Shown here piece after piece: positions 57,529 to 64,000 of a stretch of DNA of 64,000 bases. Position 1 is the first letter of the stretch; the number at the start of each line of letters is the position of its first letter. The DNA lies in NCBI RefSeq assembly GCF_014217545.1, contig NZ_CP043178.1:1612001-1676000 (forward strand), given 5' to 3'. The notes below the pieces were generated by a model. It was not told the origin of the DNA. It saw nothing but the letters and a program-made list of their open reading frames with translations, and made no database searches. A program made the translations under genes and the position numbers. This DNA is from Pseudarthrobacter sp. NBSH8 (GTDB taxonomy: Bacteria > Actinomycetota > Actinomycetes > Actinomycetales > Micrococcaceae).

Positions 57529-58794
57529 ATGGCACCTTCCACGCGCACCCCCACGTTGACGGCGGCAGTTCCGATCCAGGCTGACGGCCGTATGTCGCAG
57601 CGCGCCAAATGGGCGCTCGGCGGCGTCATTGGCGGCGGGGCGCTTGCCGGACTGCTGGCCACAGGGTCCTCCGCGCTGGCCCTCTATTTTGCCAGGCGTG
57701 TGATTACTCCCGTCCGGCAGCGGACGGCGGACCAGGAAGTCCTCGCTGTGCTCCGGGAAGGCGGCGGCCGGCAGGTCATCCTGACAGCAACTCCGGAGAC
57801 CACAGTGGAGGGCGTCTATGGGTTGTTTTTCGACGGCGGCAAGGGGCACGCCCGGATCGGGCGGATTGTGTCCTATTCGCCGGCGGACGGCACGGTGCTG
57901 CGCGAAGTGGAAGCCGTCTATGCCGGCGATCTCGATACGGCCCGCCGCGGATGGTGGAGCGGTGCGCTTTACCCGGATCCCGCCACCGCCGGCTTTACGG
58001 CCGAGGACGTGCTGATTGAGGTCGACGGCGGCACGGCACCGGCATGGCTGGTCCGGGCCGGCGGGACGTCCAGGACCTGGGCAATCATGGTTCACGGCCG
58101 CGGGGCCACCCGCCAGGAGGCCCTCCGGGCGGTCGGCCCCGCCCTCGAACTGGGGCTCACCAGCCTGCTTGTCTCGTACCGAAATGACGGGTTGGCACCA
58201 TCGGCCGAGGACGGCAGGTACGGCCTGGGCTCCACGGAATGGCATGACGTGGAGGCCGCCATTGAGTTCGCCCTGGCCAACGGCGCAGAGGAAATTGTTC
58301 TCTTCGGCTGGTCCATGGGCGGCGCCATCTGCCTGCAGACGGCCGATCTCTCGCCGCACCGTCACCTGATCCGGGCCATGGTCCTGGACGCGCCTGTCAT
58401 CAACTGGGTCAATGTGCTGGCCCACCACGCGCAGATCAACCGTATTCCGTCCCTGGTGGGCCGTTATGGGCAGCTGATGCTGGGCCACCCCGTGGGCCGG
58501 AGGCTCACCGGTTTGGCCGCACCCGTGGACCTCAAGGCCATGGACTGGGTGGCGCGCGCCGTGGAAGTCCGGACGCCCACCCTGATCATCCACAGCGTTG
58601 ATGACGAGTATGTTCCCTATGAACCCTCCGCCCTCCTGGCCGAGCGGAATCCGGACATGGTCACGTTCGAGACGTTCAATCACGCCAGGCACACGAAGGA
58701 ATGGAACGTCGATCCCGGGCGCTGGGAGAACCTGATCAAGGCGTGGCTTCGGCCCCAGTTGGCTCCGCGTCTCAATCCCGGGCAGAACCGCTAA
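57529..58794 (+). CDS. Alpha/beta hydrolase with N-terminal membrane anchor
   Basis: This 421-residue protein has one hydrophobic segment near the N-terminus (GVIGGGALAGLLATGSSALALYF, about 28-50, written here in part), then a serine hydrolase fold. The oxyanion HGRG lies in AIMVHGRGATR, the nucleophile Ser in LFGWSMGGAICL (about 263-274), an Asp in LIIHSVDDEYVPY, and His in FNHARHTKEW. It resembles prolyl-oligopeptidase-like or BAAT-type actinobacterial hydrolases of unknown substrate. I chose ATG 57529; the frame opens to 57421, and ATG 57592 is also possible. Its stop overlaps the convergent ybaK stop by four bases. Confidence 0.87.
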   Translation: MAPSTRTPTLTAAVPIQADGRMSQRAKWALGGVIGGGALAGLLATGSSALALYFARRVITPVRQRTADQEVLAVLREGGGRQVILTATPETTVEGVYGLFFDGGKGHARIGRIVSYSPADGTVLREVEAVYAGDLDTARRGWWSGALYPDPATAGFTAEDVLIEVDGGTAPAWLVRAGGTSRTWAIMVHGRGATRQEALRAVGPALELGLTSLLVSYRNDGLAPSAEDGRYGLGSTEWHDVEAAIEFALANGAEEIVLFGWSMGGAICLQTADLSPHRHLIRAMVLDAPVINWVNVLAHHAQINRIPSLVGRYGQLMLGHPVGRRLTGLAAPVDLKAMDWVARAVEVRTPTLIIHSVDDEYVPYEPSALLAERNPDMVTFETFNHARHTKEWNVDPGRWENLIKAWLRPQLAPRLNPGQNR

Positions 58795-59288
58795 GGCGTG
58801 CGGGTGCCGATGGCGGCTGTCACCGCGGACGTCAGCCGGATGAGGTCCCCCGGCGCAAGCTCGACGTCCAGACCACGCTTACCACCGGAAACCAGCATCG
58901 TTCCCAGATCAAGGGCGCTGCTGTCCACCACGGTGGGCGATGACTGCCGCTGGCCAAGCGGCGAGATCCCGCCGAGGACGTAGCCGCTGCGGCGTTCCGC
59001 AACTGCGGGGTCTGCCATCGAAGCCTTCTTGGCACCCAGGGCGGTGGCGAATGCCTTGAGGTCAAGGTTTCCGCTGACCGGGACAACCCCGACAGCCAGC
59101 CGGCCCTCCACGTCGACCATGAGGGTTTTGAAGACCTTTTCGGGAGCGATGCCCAGGGCCTCGGCGGCTTCCATTCCGTAGCTGGCCGCGGTGGGATCGT
59201 GGGCATACGGATGCAGCACAAAGGGAACGCCGGCTCCAGCCAGTGCGGCTGTGGCCGGCGTTCCGTTTGAAGAACTCTTGCGTGCCAA
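58791..59288 (-). CDS. ybaK: Cys-tRNA(Pro)/Cys-tRNA(Cys) deacylase YbaK
   Basis: This 165-residue editing enzyme hydrolyses mischarged Cys-tRNA(Pro). It has the YbaK/ProX fold motifs GVPFVLHPYAHD (about 20-31), VFKTLMVDVEGRLAVGVVPV (about 51-70), and GYVLGGISPLGQR with the family GG-SP motif. The catalytic lysine is in the VFKTLM segment. The start is TTG at 59288; an alternative start is not obvious. It converges on the alpha/beta hydrolase, and the SufE gene lies 24 bases upstream on the same strand. Confidence 0.93.
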   Translation of the reverse strand: MARKSSSNGTPATAALAGAGVPFVLHPYAHDPTAASYGMEAAEALGIAPEKVFKTLMVDVEGRLAVGVVPVSGNLDLKAFATALGAKKASMADPAVAERRSGYVLGGISPLGQRQSSPTVVDSSALDLGTMLVSGGKRGLDVELAPGDLIRLTSAVTAAIGTRTP

Positions 59289-59312
59289 AGCGTTCAGTTC
59301 CCTGTCAGGGGA

Positions 59313-59774
59313 TCAGGACACGGGCCGGGAACCAGCAGCGACCTTGCGCTTGATCCGTCCCAGCATGGCGGTCATGCCGCGCATCCGCAGTGGCGTGATG
59401 GCCCTCGTCAGGCCCAGCAGCTCCGGCATGTCGTCCGGCACACCCAGGATTTCGGCGGCGCTGAGTCCGTCGAGTCCCTCATGGAGCACACCGGCGAAAC
59501 CCCGCGTGGTGGGGGCTTCCGGTGGCGCCTTGAAATAGAGCCGAATGGCGCCGGCCGGGCCGGCGTCGTTCTTTTCCGTCTCAATAGCAAGGAACAGCGG
59601 CGACTGGCATTCCACCACCTGCTCCAGGAGTTCGGGGTGGTCCTTCAGCCGGTCCGGCAGCTCCGGCAGTTCGCGCGAGAACTCCAGCAGCAACTGAAGC
59701 CGGTCAGGTTCGGTCAGGGCCTGGAAGTCGTCAACGATTTCCGCCAATGCGGCGGGCAGGTCATGTGTAGTCAT
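59313..59774 (-). CDS. sufE: SufE-family sulfur-acceptor protein
   Basis: This 153-residue protein accepts persulfide sulfur on a cysteine, located in EQVVECQSPLFLAIE (about residues 50-64), the SufE hallmark. RGFAGVLHEGLDGLSAAEIL and the C-terminal LTRAITPLRMRGMTAMLGRI are also typical. The ATG at 59774 follows a short gap of ten bases after the sulfurtransferase stop, so the pair is one operon. In Arthrobacter-type genomes SufE is often linked to this mercaptopyruvate-type sulfurtransferase rather than to the suf operon, suggesting that the sulfurtransferase feeds it. That flow of sulfur is inference. Confidence 0.92.
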   Translation of the reverse strand: MTTHDLPAALAEIVDDFQALTEPDRLQLLLEFSRELPELPDRLKDHPELLEQVVECQSPLFLAIETEKNDAGPAGAIRLYFKAPPEAPTTRGFAGVLHEGLDGLSAAEILGVPDDMPELLGLTRAITPLRMRGMTAMLGRIKRKVAAGSRPVS

Positions 59775-59784
59775 CTGTTCCAGT

Positions 59785-60696
59785 TTACGCCGGGACCGTG
59801 CCGCGTTCGGTGCCCTTCGCGATCGGAACCCGGACGGCGTTGCCCCACTCGGTCCAGGAACCGTCGTAGTTCCGGACAGTTTCAAAACCCAGCAAGTACT
59901 TGAGCGCGAACCAGGTGTGGCTGGAACGCTCGCCGATGCGGCAGTACGCCACCACGTCATCGCCAGCGGTCAGGCCGGCCTCGCCCAAGTAAAGGGCTTC
60001 GAGCTCTTCCCGGCTGCGGTACGTGCCGTCCGGTGCGGCGGCGCGTGCCCAGGGAATGGATGCTGCCGTGGGAATGTGGCCGCCGCGGAGCGCACCTTCT
60101 TCCGGGTAGGCCGGCATGTGGGTCCGCTGGCCGGTGTATTCCTCGGGCGAGCGTACGTCGATCAGAGGCTTGCCGAAATGTGCCAGCACATCGTCCTTGA
60201 ACGCGCGGATGGGGGCGTCGTTGCGCTCCACCAGCGGGTAGTCGCCGGGCGCCGGGGCAGTCCGGTCCGTGGTCAGGTCGCGGCCCTCGGCGATCCACTT
60301 GTCCCGGCCGCCGTCGAGCAGCCGGACGTCCTCGTGCCCGAACAGGGTGAAGACCCAGAGGGCATAGGCCGCCCACCAGTTGGACTTGTCCCCATAGATG
60401 ACAACCGTGGTGTCGCGGGAGATGCCCTTGGCAGCGGCCAGGGCCGCGAAGGCCTCGCCGTTCACGTAATCGCGCGTCACTTCATCGTTAAGGTCCGTGT
60501 GCCAATCGATTTTCACGGCTCCGGGGATGTGGCCGGTCTCGTAAAGGAGGACGTCCTCGTCGGACTCGACCACCACAAGCTTTCCATCCGCAAGGGCGCC
60601 GGACTCAAGTGCGGCGGCAAGCCACTCGGTGGATACCAGACGCTCCGGGTTGGCGTAGGCGGCGAACTTCTCGTTTTGTTCAACTGCGTAGGACAT
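59785..60696 (-). CDS. sseA: Thiosulfate/3-mercaptopyruvate sulfurtransferase (two rhodanese domains)
   Basis: This 303-residue enzyme has an inactive N-terminal rhodanese domain (about 19-140, ending in [11 protein letters not shown]) and an active C-terminal one (about 165-300), with the catalytic cysteine in [20 protein letters not shown]. The CRIGERS loop is typical of the actinobacterial thiosulfate:cyanide sulfurtransferases. It moves sulfane sulfur to thiol acceptors. The ATG at 60696 lies behind AAAGGCCAACACC. It is cotranscribed with sufE, ten bases downstream. Divergent zapE starts about 217 bases away. Confidence 0.92.
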   Translation of the reverse strand: MSYAVEQNEKFAAYANPERLVSTEWLAAALESGALADGKLVVVESDEDVLLYETGHIPGAVKIDWHTDLNDEVTRDYVNGEAFAALAAAKGISRDTTVVIYGDKSNWWAAYALWVFTLFGHEDVRLLDGGRDKWIAEGRDLTTDRTAPAPGDYPLVERNDAPIRAFKDDVLAHFGKPLIDVRSPEEYTGQRTHMPAYPEEGALRGGHIPTAASIPWARAAAPDGTYRSREELEALYLGEAGLTAGDDVVAYCRIGERSSHTWFALKYLLGFETVRNYDGSWTEWGNAVRVPIAKGTERGTVPA

Positions 60697-60913
60697 GGTG
60701 TTGGCCTTTCACTGAGACACAGGGCGGATCTGCTGAAGAAGGAAAACCTGCCTCCCACCCTAGCCACGGCCGGCCGCCCTGTCCGTCACCTTGTTAACAG
60801 TGGGAAATATGGCCTTCGTCACGCCATGGCCCCGTGCCGGCCGGATGGCGGGGGGCGCCCGGGCCATTGCCGGTATTCTTTCTGGGGACAACCCACCAGC
60901 AGAACGGACCACC

Positions 60914-61951
60914 TTGGTACAGATCGAACAGCTTGCCGCCCGCACTCCGGCGGTTTCGGTGGATGAGCTCCTCAAAGGGTTTTATCCGTCCCCACGGTTT
61001 GGCCAGGTCTCCTTTGCCAGCTACCGGCCGGACCCGAACCAGCCGTCCCAGACGGCGGCGGTCAAGGCCCTGGAAGCGTTCGCCGGGGGAGTTGGAGCCG
61101 GTGACGGTGACGGCCTGTTCAAGAAGCTCTTCACCAAGAAGGTCGCAACCAGGGCGGGGATCTACCTCGACGGCGGATTCGGCGTCGGCAAAACCCACCT
61201 CCTGGCTTCGCTGTGGCATGCCGCGCCGGGCCCCAAAGCCTTTGGCACGTTTGTGGAATACACCAACCTCGTGGGGGCACTGTCCTTCCGCAAGACTGTT
61301 GAAGCCCTGAGCCACTACAAGCTGGTGTGCATTGACGAATTCGAGCTGGATGATCCGGGCGACACAGTGCTGATGTCCCGTTTGATGCGTGAGCTGGCCG
61401 ACGCCGGCGTCAAGCTGGCTGCGACGTCCAACACCCTGCCGGGTTCGCTGGGTGACGGCCGCTTTGCCGCCGTCGACTTTGCCCGTGAAATCCAGGTTCT
61501 GGCGGACCAGTTCGACGTCATCAGGATCGACGGCGAGGACTTCCGCCACCGTGGCCTGCCAGACGCTCCGGCACCGCTGAAGAACAGCCAGCTCGCTGCG
61601 CAGATGAGGGCCGAGTTCGACGGCAAGACCGTGGCGGAGGACGAATTCAGTTCACTGATCGGCCACCTTGCCGGTGTCCATCCGAGCCGTTACCGGCAGC
61701 TCATCGACGGCATCGACGGCGTCGTGTGGCGCAATGTGGAGACCATCACCGAGCAGGCCGTGGCGCTTCGGTTCGTAGTGTTGGCGGACCGGCTGTACGA
61801 CAAGGATGTGCCCATCCTGGCCAGCGGCGTCCCCTTCGACAAGCTCTTTACGGACGAGATGATGCACGGCGGGTACACCAAGAAGTATTTCCGTGCGGTG
61901 TCCCGCCTGACCGCACTGGCCCGCGAGGGCCAGAACCACGAGCCGTCCTAG
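60914..61951 (+). CDS. zapE: Cell division protein ZapE (AFG1-family ATPase)
   Basis: This 345-residue P-loop ATPase belongs to the AFG1/ZapE family, linked to division-ring constriction in proteobacteria and protein quality control in mitochondria. Walker A is GGFGVGKTHLLASLWH (about 85-100), Walker B is LVCIDEFELDDPGDTVLMSR (about 137-156), and sensor-like SNTLPGSLGDGRF follows. I chose the TTG at 60914, where the family N-terminus (VQIEQLAARTPAVSVDELL) begins; the frame is open to 60791. The ribosome binding site is weak. A bidirectional hairpin lies downstream between it and the antitoxin-like gene. Confidence 0.9.
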   Translation: MVQIEQLAARTPAVSVDELLKGFYPSPRFGQVSFASYRPDPNQPSQTAAVKALEAFAGGVGAGDGDGLFKKLFTKKVATRAGIYLDGGFGVGKTHLLASLWHAAPGPKAFGTFVEYTNLVGALSFRKTVEALSHYKLVCIDEFELDDPGDTVLMSRLMRELADAGVKLAATSNTLPGSLGDGRFAAVDFAREIQVLADQFDVIRIDGEDFRHRGLPDAPAPLKNSQLAAQMRAEFDGKTVAEDEFSSLIGHLAGVHPSRYRQLIDGIDGVVWRNVETITEQAVALRFVVLADRLYDKDVPILASGVPFDKLFTDEMMHGGYTKKYFRAVSRLTALAREGQNHEPS

Positions 61952-61991
61952 GCATCGGCCGCGGAGGCCGGGCCGCCAGTTAAACGACAAA

Positions 61992-62025
61992 GGCGCGGGT
62001 GCCGCCTCCCGGCGGGACCCGCGCC
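61992..62025. terminator. Bidirectional hairpin terminator between zapE and the antitoxin-like gene
   Basis: GGCGCGGGTGCCGCC (61992-62006) and GGCGGGACCCGCGCC (62011-62025) pair at 14 of 15 positions around a TCCC loop. A short A-run precedes it and CCCTT follows. Confidence 0.75.
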
Positions 62026-62064
62026 CCCTTGACGTGCTAGGGCAATGCCCTGGCCAAATCCTTG

Positions 62065-62322
62065 TTACGGAGCCTTGTCAACCGGCGGAACCGGGGTGAC
62101 TGGCGGAGCCTGCTCGGTGGCAGGTGCATCGCCGGGTGTTCCGTCATTTGCGTCAACGAATTTGGAAGCGCCCTCCTGGACTTTGTCCACGTGACCGGTG
62201 TACTTGCCGCCAGTCTTTGAGTCGACGAAATCGCCGGCTTTCGTGATGCCGTCCTTGATGGCCTGCTCGTTGCCGCGGATGAGACCCTGAGCCTTGCCCT
62301 TAAGATCGTCAATCAGTCCCAC
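62065..62322 (-). CDS. Antitoxin-like small protein (Rv0909/MT0933 family)
   Basis: This 85-residue protein begins VGLIDDLKGKAQGLIRGNEQ and continues with KDGITKAGDFVDSKTGGKYTGHVDKVQ, the CsbD-like helical repeat of the Rv0909/MT0933 antitoxin family. The last 25 residues are Pro/Ala-rich. The GTG at 62322 has a perfect GGGAGG site five bases away; an upstream ATG at 62328 lacks one. No toxin gene (Rv0910-like START domain) is next to it, so an antitoxin role is doubtful and a general stress protein role is as likely. Confidence 0.87.
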   Translation of the reverse strand: MGLIDDLKGKAQGLIRGNEQAIKDGITKAGDFVDSKTGGKYTGHVDKVQEGASKFVDANDGTPGDAPATEQAPPVTPVPPVDKAP

Positions 62323-62443
62323 GAGCACCTCCCTTCAATCGCGGAGCCAGTTGGCTCCTCCGCAACCGATCCTAGACCTGTCTGCAGGGCGTGCCAAGGG
62401 CTGTGACAAATGCTGTAAAGTCGCGGCCGGCCTTTTCGGGCAA

Positions 62444-62470
62444 CAAAAAAGCAGCTCACGGGGAGCTGCT
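62444..62470 (-). terminator. Terminator of the tRNA cluster (minus strand)
   Basis: Read on the minus strand, AGCAGCTC and GAGCTGCT form an 8-base stem around a 5-base loop, followed by TTTTTTG. It lies just past the last tRNA-Val gene. Confidence 0.85.
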
Positions 62471-62475
62471 GTGTG

Positions 62476-62547
62476 TGGGCGATACTGGGATCGAACCAGT
62501 GACCTCTTCCGTGTCAGGGAAGCGCGCTACCGCTGCGCCAATCGCCC
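62476..62547 (-). tRNA. tRNA-Val (GAC), copy 2
   Basis: A full cloverleaf on the minus strand: GGGCGAT acceptor, anticodon arm CTTCC-CTGACAC-GGAAG with anticodon GAC, and TGGTTCGATCCCA T arm. CCA is not encoded. It is identical to the copy at 62726. Confidence 0.95.
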
Positions 62548-62591
62548 GGAACCGGAAGCCCGGCCATTTCGGATTTATTACTGGGGTAGAG

Positions 62592-62664
<73 letters not shown>

Positions 62665-62725
62665 GTATGAAGTACAGCCCGGCGGGTGGCCTGGCGTACT
62701 GCATGAAGCAAGTTTCCTTGCTTGG

Positions 62726-62797
62726 TGGGCGATACTGGGATCGAACCAGTGACCTCTTCCGTGTCAGGGAAGCGCGCTACCGCTGCGCCAATCGCCC
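62726..62797 (-). tRNA. tRNA-Val (GAC), copy 1
   Basis: Identical in sequence to the tRNA-Val at 62476, with anticodon GAC in the same loop. It is encoded between tRNA-Cys and the second tRNA-Gly copy. Confidence 0.95.
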
Positions 62798-62836
62798 ATT
62801 TCGTCCGGCCCGAACCGGAATCCATGGTTTTCACCG

Positions 62837-62907
62837 AGGTGGGTACGGGATTCGAACCCGTGTGAACGGCTTTGCAGGCCGCTGCCTCGCCTCTCGGCCA
62901 ACCCACC
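62837..62907 (-). tRNA. tRNA-Cys (GCA)
   Basis: Acceptor GGTGGGT with complement ACCCACC, anticodon loop CTGCAAA with anticodon GCA, and T arm CGGGTTCGAATCCCG. Confidence 0.95.
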
Positions 62908-62954
62908 GTGTAAGCTCCGATTTCGAAAAACCTTTGCCGTGACAGTGTCCTGCG

Positions 62955-63027
<73 letters not shown>

Positions 63028-63085
63028 ATTTGGGCCGCAGAATCCCTGCCGTTTCGGGCATTTCCTCGCGTTCCAACGAGTAAGA

Positions 63086-63114
63086 ACTCTATAGGAGGTT
63101 CATTGATTCTCCAA
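63086..63114 (-). promoter_or_regulatory. Candidate promoter of the tRNA cluster
   Basis: On the minus strand TTGGAG (63114-63109) and TAGAGT (63091-63086) are 17 bases apart, and the first tRNA-Gly starts about 60 bases downstream. Confidence 0.5.
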
Positions 63115-63141
63115 ATCGAACGTGCCGCAACGGCGGAAATG

Positions 63142-63173
63142 CCCCTGGATCCCTGCAATCTAGGGGATTTTTC
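63142..63173 (+). other. Terminator-like hairpin in the divergent tRNA gap
   Basis: CCCCTGGAT (63142-63150) pairs with ATCTAGGGG (63158-63166), with one G-U pair, and is followed by ATTTTTCT. No plus-strand gene upstream explains it, since the tRNA cluster runs the other way. The rest of 63028-63255 holds only promoter-like AT-rich patches. Confidence 0.4.
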
Positions 63174-63255
63174 TAATTACAGGCGTGTAATTCGAGGCTG
63201 GTCCCGGCTCGATTTCCATAAACCCCGCCGGGTCGGCTAGCATTCAAAAGCATCG

Positions 63256-63327
63256 GGGCGATTGGCGCAGTGGTAGCGCGCTTCGTTCACACCGAAGAGG
63301 TCACTGGTTCGAACCCAGTATCGCCCA
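63256..63327 (+). tRNA. tRNA-Val (CAC)
   Basis: Acceptor GGGCGAT/ATCGCCC, anticodon arm CTTCG-TTCACAC-CGAAG with anticodon CAC, and T arm TGGTTCGAACCCA. It is divergent from the five-gene cluster and is followed by its own terminator. Confidence 0.95.
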
Positions 63328-63338
63328 CCGAGGAATCT

Positions 63339-63378
63339 GGTCCGTTTCCGCTCAGCCGAGCGGAAACGGACCTTTTTT
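63339..63378 (+). terminator. Terminator of tRNA-Val (CAC)
   Basis: GGTCCGTTTCCGCTC (63339-63353) and GAGCGGAAACGGACC (63358-63372) form a perfect 15-base stem with an AGCC loop, followed by six T residues. Confidence 0.92.
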
Positions 63379-63421
63379 GTGTGTGCGCCATTCTGTCAGC
63401 CCCCTGTGAAAGAGTCTTGGT

Positions 63422-64000
63422 ATGACTGATCCACTCCTTGCCCACGCCACGGAATACGGCCGGATGTATGCGCGGTCCACCTCCGAGCAGTTTTCCGTTC
63501 CGTCCATTACCACCGTCATCGGCCAGCAGCCGCACGGACTGGACGGCTGGTTCGGTTACATGGGGGCCAGCAGCCTGGCGAAGGATCCGCTGCTGGCCGA
63601 TTGCCTGGGCAGTCCGGCGAAAATCCGGCAGGCCGTCAACCGGGCCTCCAAGGCAGCGGAAAAATACCGCGACGAAGCAGCCAAGCGCGGTGACCGCGTC
63701 CATAACTACTGCGAGCAGGTTGCGCTCCGTGCCCTGGGCCGGCCCCACACCATGAGGGAAACGCGCGAGGCCCTGGCAGCCAATGGCGAGGAAGGCTTTG
63801 CCCTGCGGTTCGATGAATGGTGGGAGCTCTACGGGGTGGAGCCCATCGCCCCGGAGATCACCGTCTGGAACAAGTCAGTGGGCTACGCGGGGACGCTGGA
63901 CCTCGTGGCCAAAATCAACGGCCGGATCTGCGTCATTGACTACAAGACCAAAGGCACCACGAGGGACGGCACCGTCAAGCCGCTGGACGACAAAGTGGTC
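63422..64000 (+). CDS. PD-(D/E)XK nuclease-like protein, 3' end cut by window edge
   Basis: The ATG at 63422 opens a frame that runs to the window end (193 residues so far), beginning MTDPLLAHATEYGRMYARST. The last part, GYAGTLDLVAKINGRICVID followed by YKTKG, has the D-x-n-DYK arrangement of RecB/Cas4-like PD-(D/E)XK nucleases (Asp about 160, Asp and Lys about 173-175), and EEGFALRFDEWWELYGVEPI supplies an upstream Glu region. The N-terminal half resembles the variable domain of phage-type or repair-related members. It lies just after a tRNA-Val gene. The complete length and C-terminal motifs are outside the window, so it could be a housekeeping repair-associated protein or part of a tRNA-linked island. 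Confidence 0.7.
   Translation, partial: MTDPLLAHATEYGRMYARSTSEQFSVPSITTVIGQQPHGLDGWFGYMGASSLAKDPLLADCLGSPAKIRQAVNRASKAAEKYRDEAAKRGDRVHNYCEQVALRALGRPHTMRETREALAANGEEGFALRFDEWWELYGVEPIAPEITVWNKSVGYAGTLDLVAKINGRICVIDYKTKGTTRDGTVKPLDDKVV

Overview
The window is high-GC actinobacterial chromosome, most likely from Arthrobacter sensu lato (Micrococcaceae). The evidence is the gene order (sigA, a DUF7455 gene, a type IIA topoisomerase B subunit, dut, DUF3710, OB-fold, DUF3159, ceoC/ceoB, an APC permease, a TrmA-family methylase, acnA, dxs), which resembles the mycobacterial sigA-dut-ceoBC-dxs neighbourhood, together with mycothiol metabolism (mycothione reductase), SepH, and many GTG and TTG starts. 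It reads as core chromosome: I see no insertion sequence, prophage, CRISPR array or rRNA operon.

Layout. 1-4.1 kb: the 5' end of a leucyl aminopeptidase gene, then a PAC2 protein, an MFS transporter and a DUF4192 protein. 4.3-8.4 kb: the principal sigma factor, a DUF7455 mini-protein and ParE. 8.5-16.3 kb: a BlaI-type repressor and M56 membrane peptidase facing a cytochrome bd operon (cydA, cydB and a fused cydDC gene), with three matching palindromic operators in the divergent gap. 16.4-19.4 kb: a DinB protein and ParC. 19.5-24.2 kb: a GNAT/acyl-CoA-synthetase fusion, DUF5998 and a phosphodiesterase. 24.2-33.8 kb: sepH, DUF3093, dut, DUF3710, OB-fold, DUF3159, the potassium cluster (two TrkA-type RCK proteins divergent from a KimA-type permease) and an RNA methyltransferase. 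34-39.5 kb: aconitase and DXP synthase, then a DUF402 protein. 39.5-47.1 kb: an unknown protein, aldo/keto reductase, nucleoside hydrolase, mycothione reductase and a three-gene ECF vitamin/nucleoside-type transporter. 47.2-52.8 kb: fadB-like and fadA beta-oxidation genes, RNase D and DUF3000. 52.9-62.3 kb: threonine aldolase, an SDR/DUF6421 pair, MsrB, an unknown protein, an alpha/beta hydrolase, YbaK, a SufE/sulfurtransferase pair, ZapE and a small antitoxin-like protein. 62.4-63.4 kb: six tRNA genes. 63.4 kb to the end: a truncated PD-(D/E)XK nuclease-like gene.

How the genes work together. The cyd region is a complete module for making cytochrome bd oxidase, and it probably sits under the adjacent BlaI-type repressor. 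ParE and ParC lie 8 kb apart on opposite strands and together make topoisomerase IV. The KimA-like permease keeps the acidic residues that line the Bacillus potassium sites and lies back to back with two RCK regulators that have no TrkH/KtrB partner nearby. The ECF ATPase is a fusion of two ABC domains whose motif losses are complementary, predicting one working and one degenerate ATP site. Strong palindromes in front of acnA and fadA, and a 21-bp-arm palindrome between the ECF operon and fadB, are the main unexplained non-coding signals.
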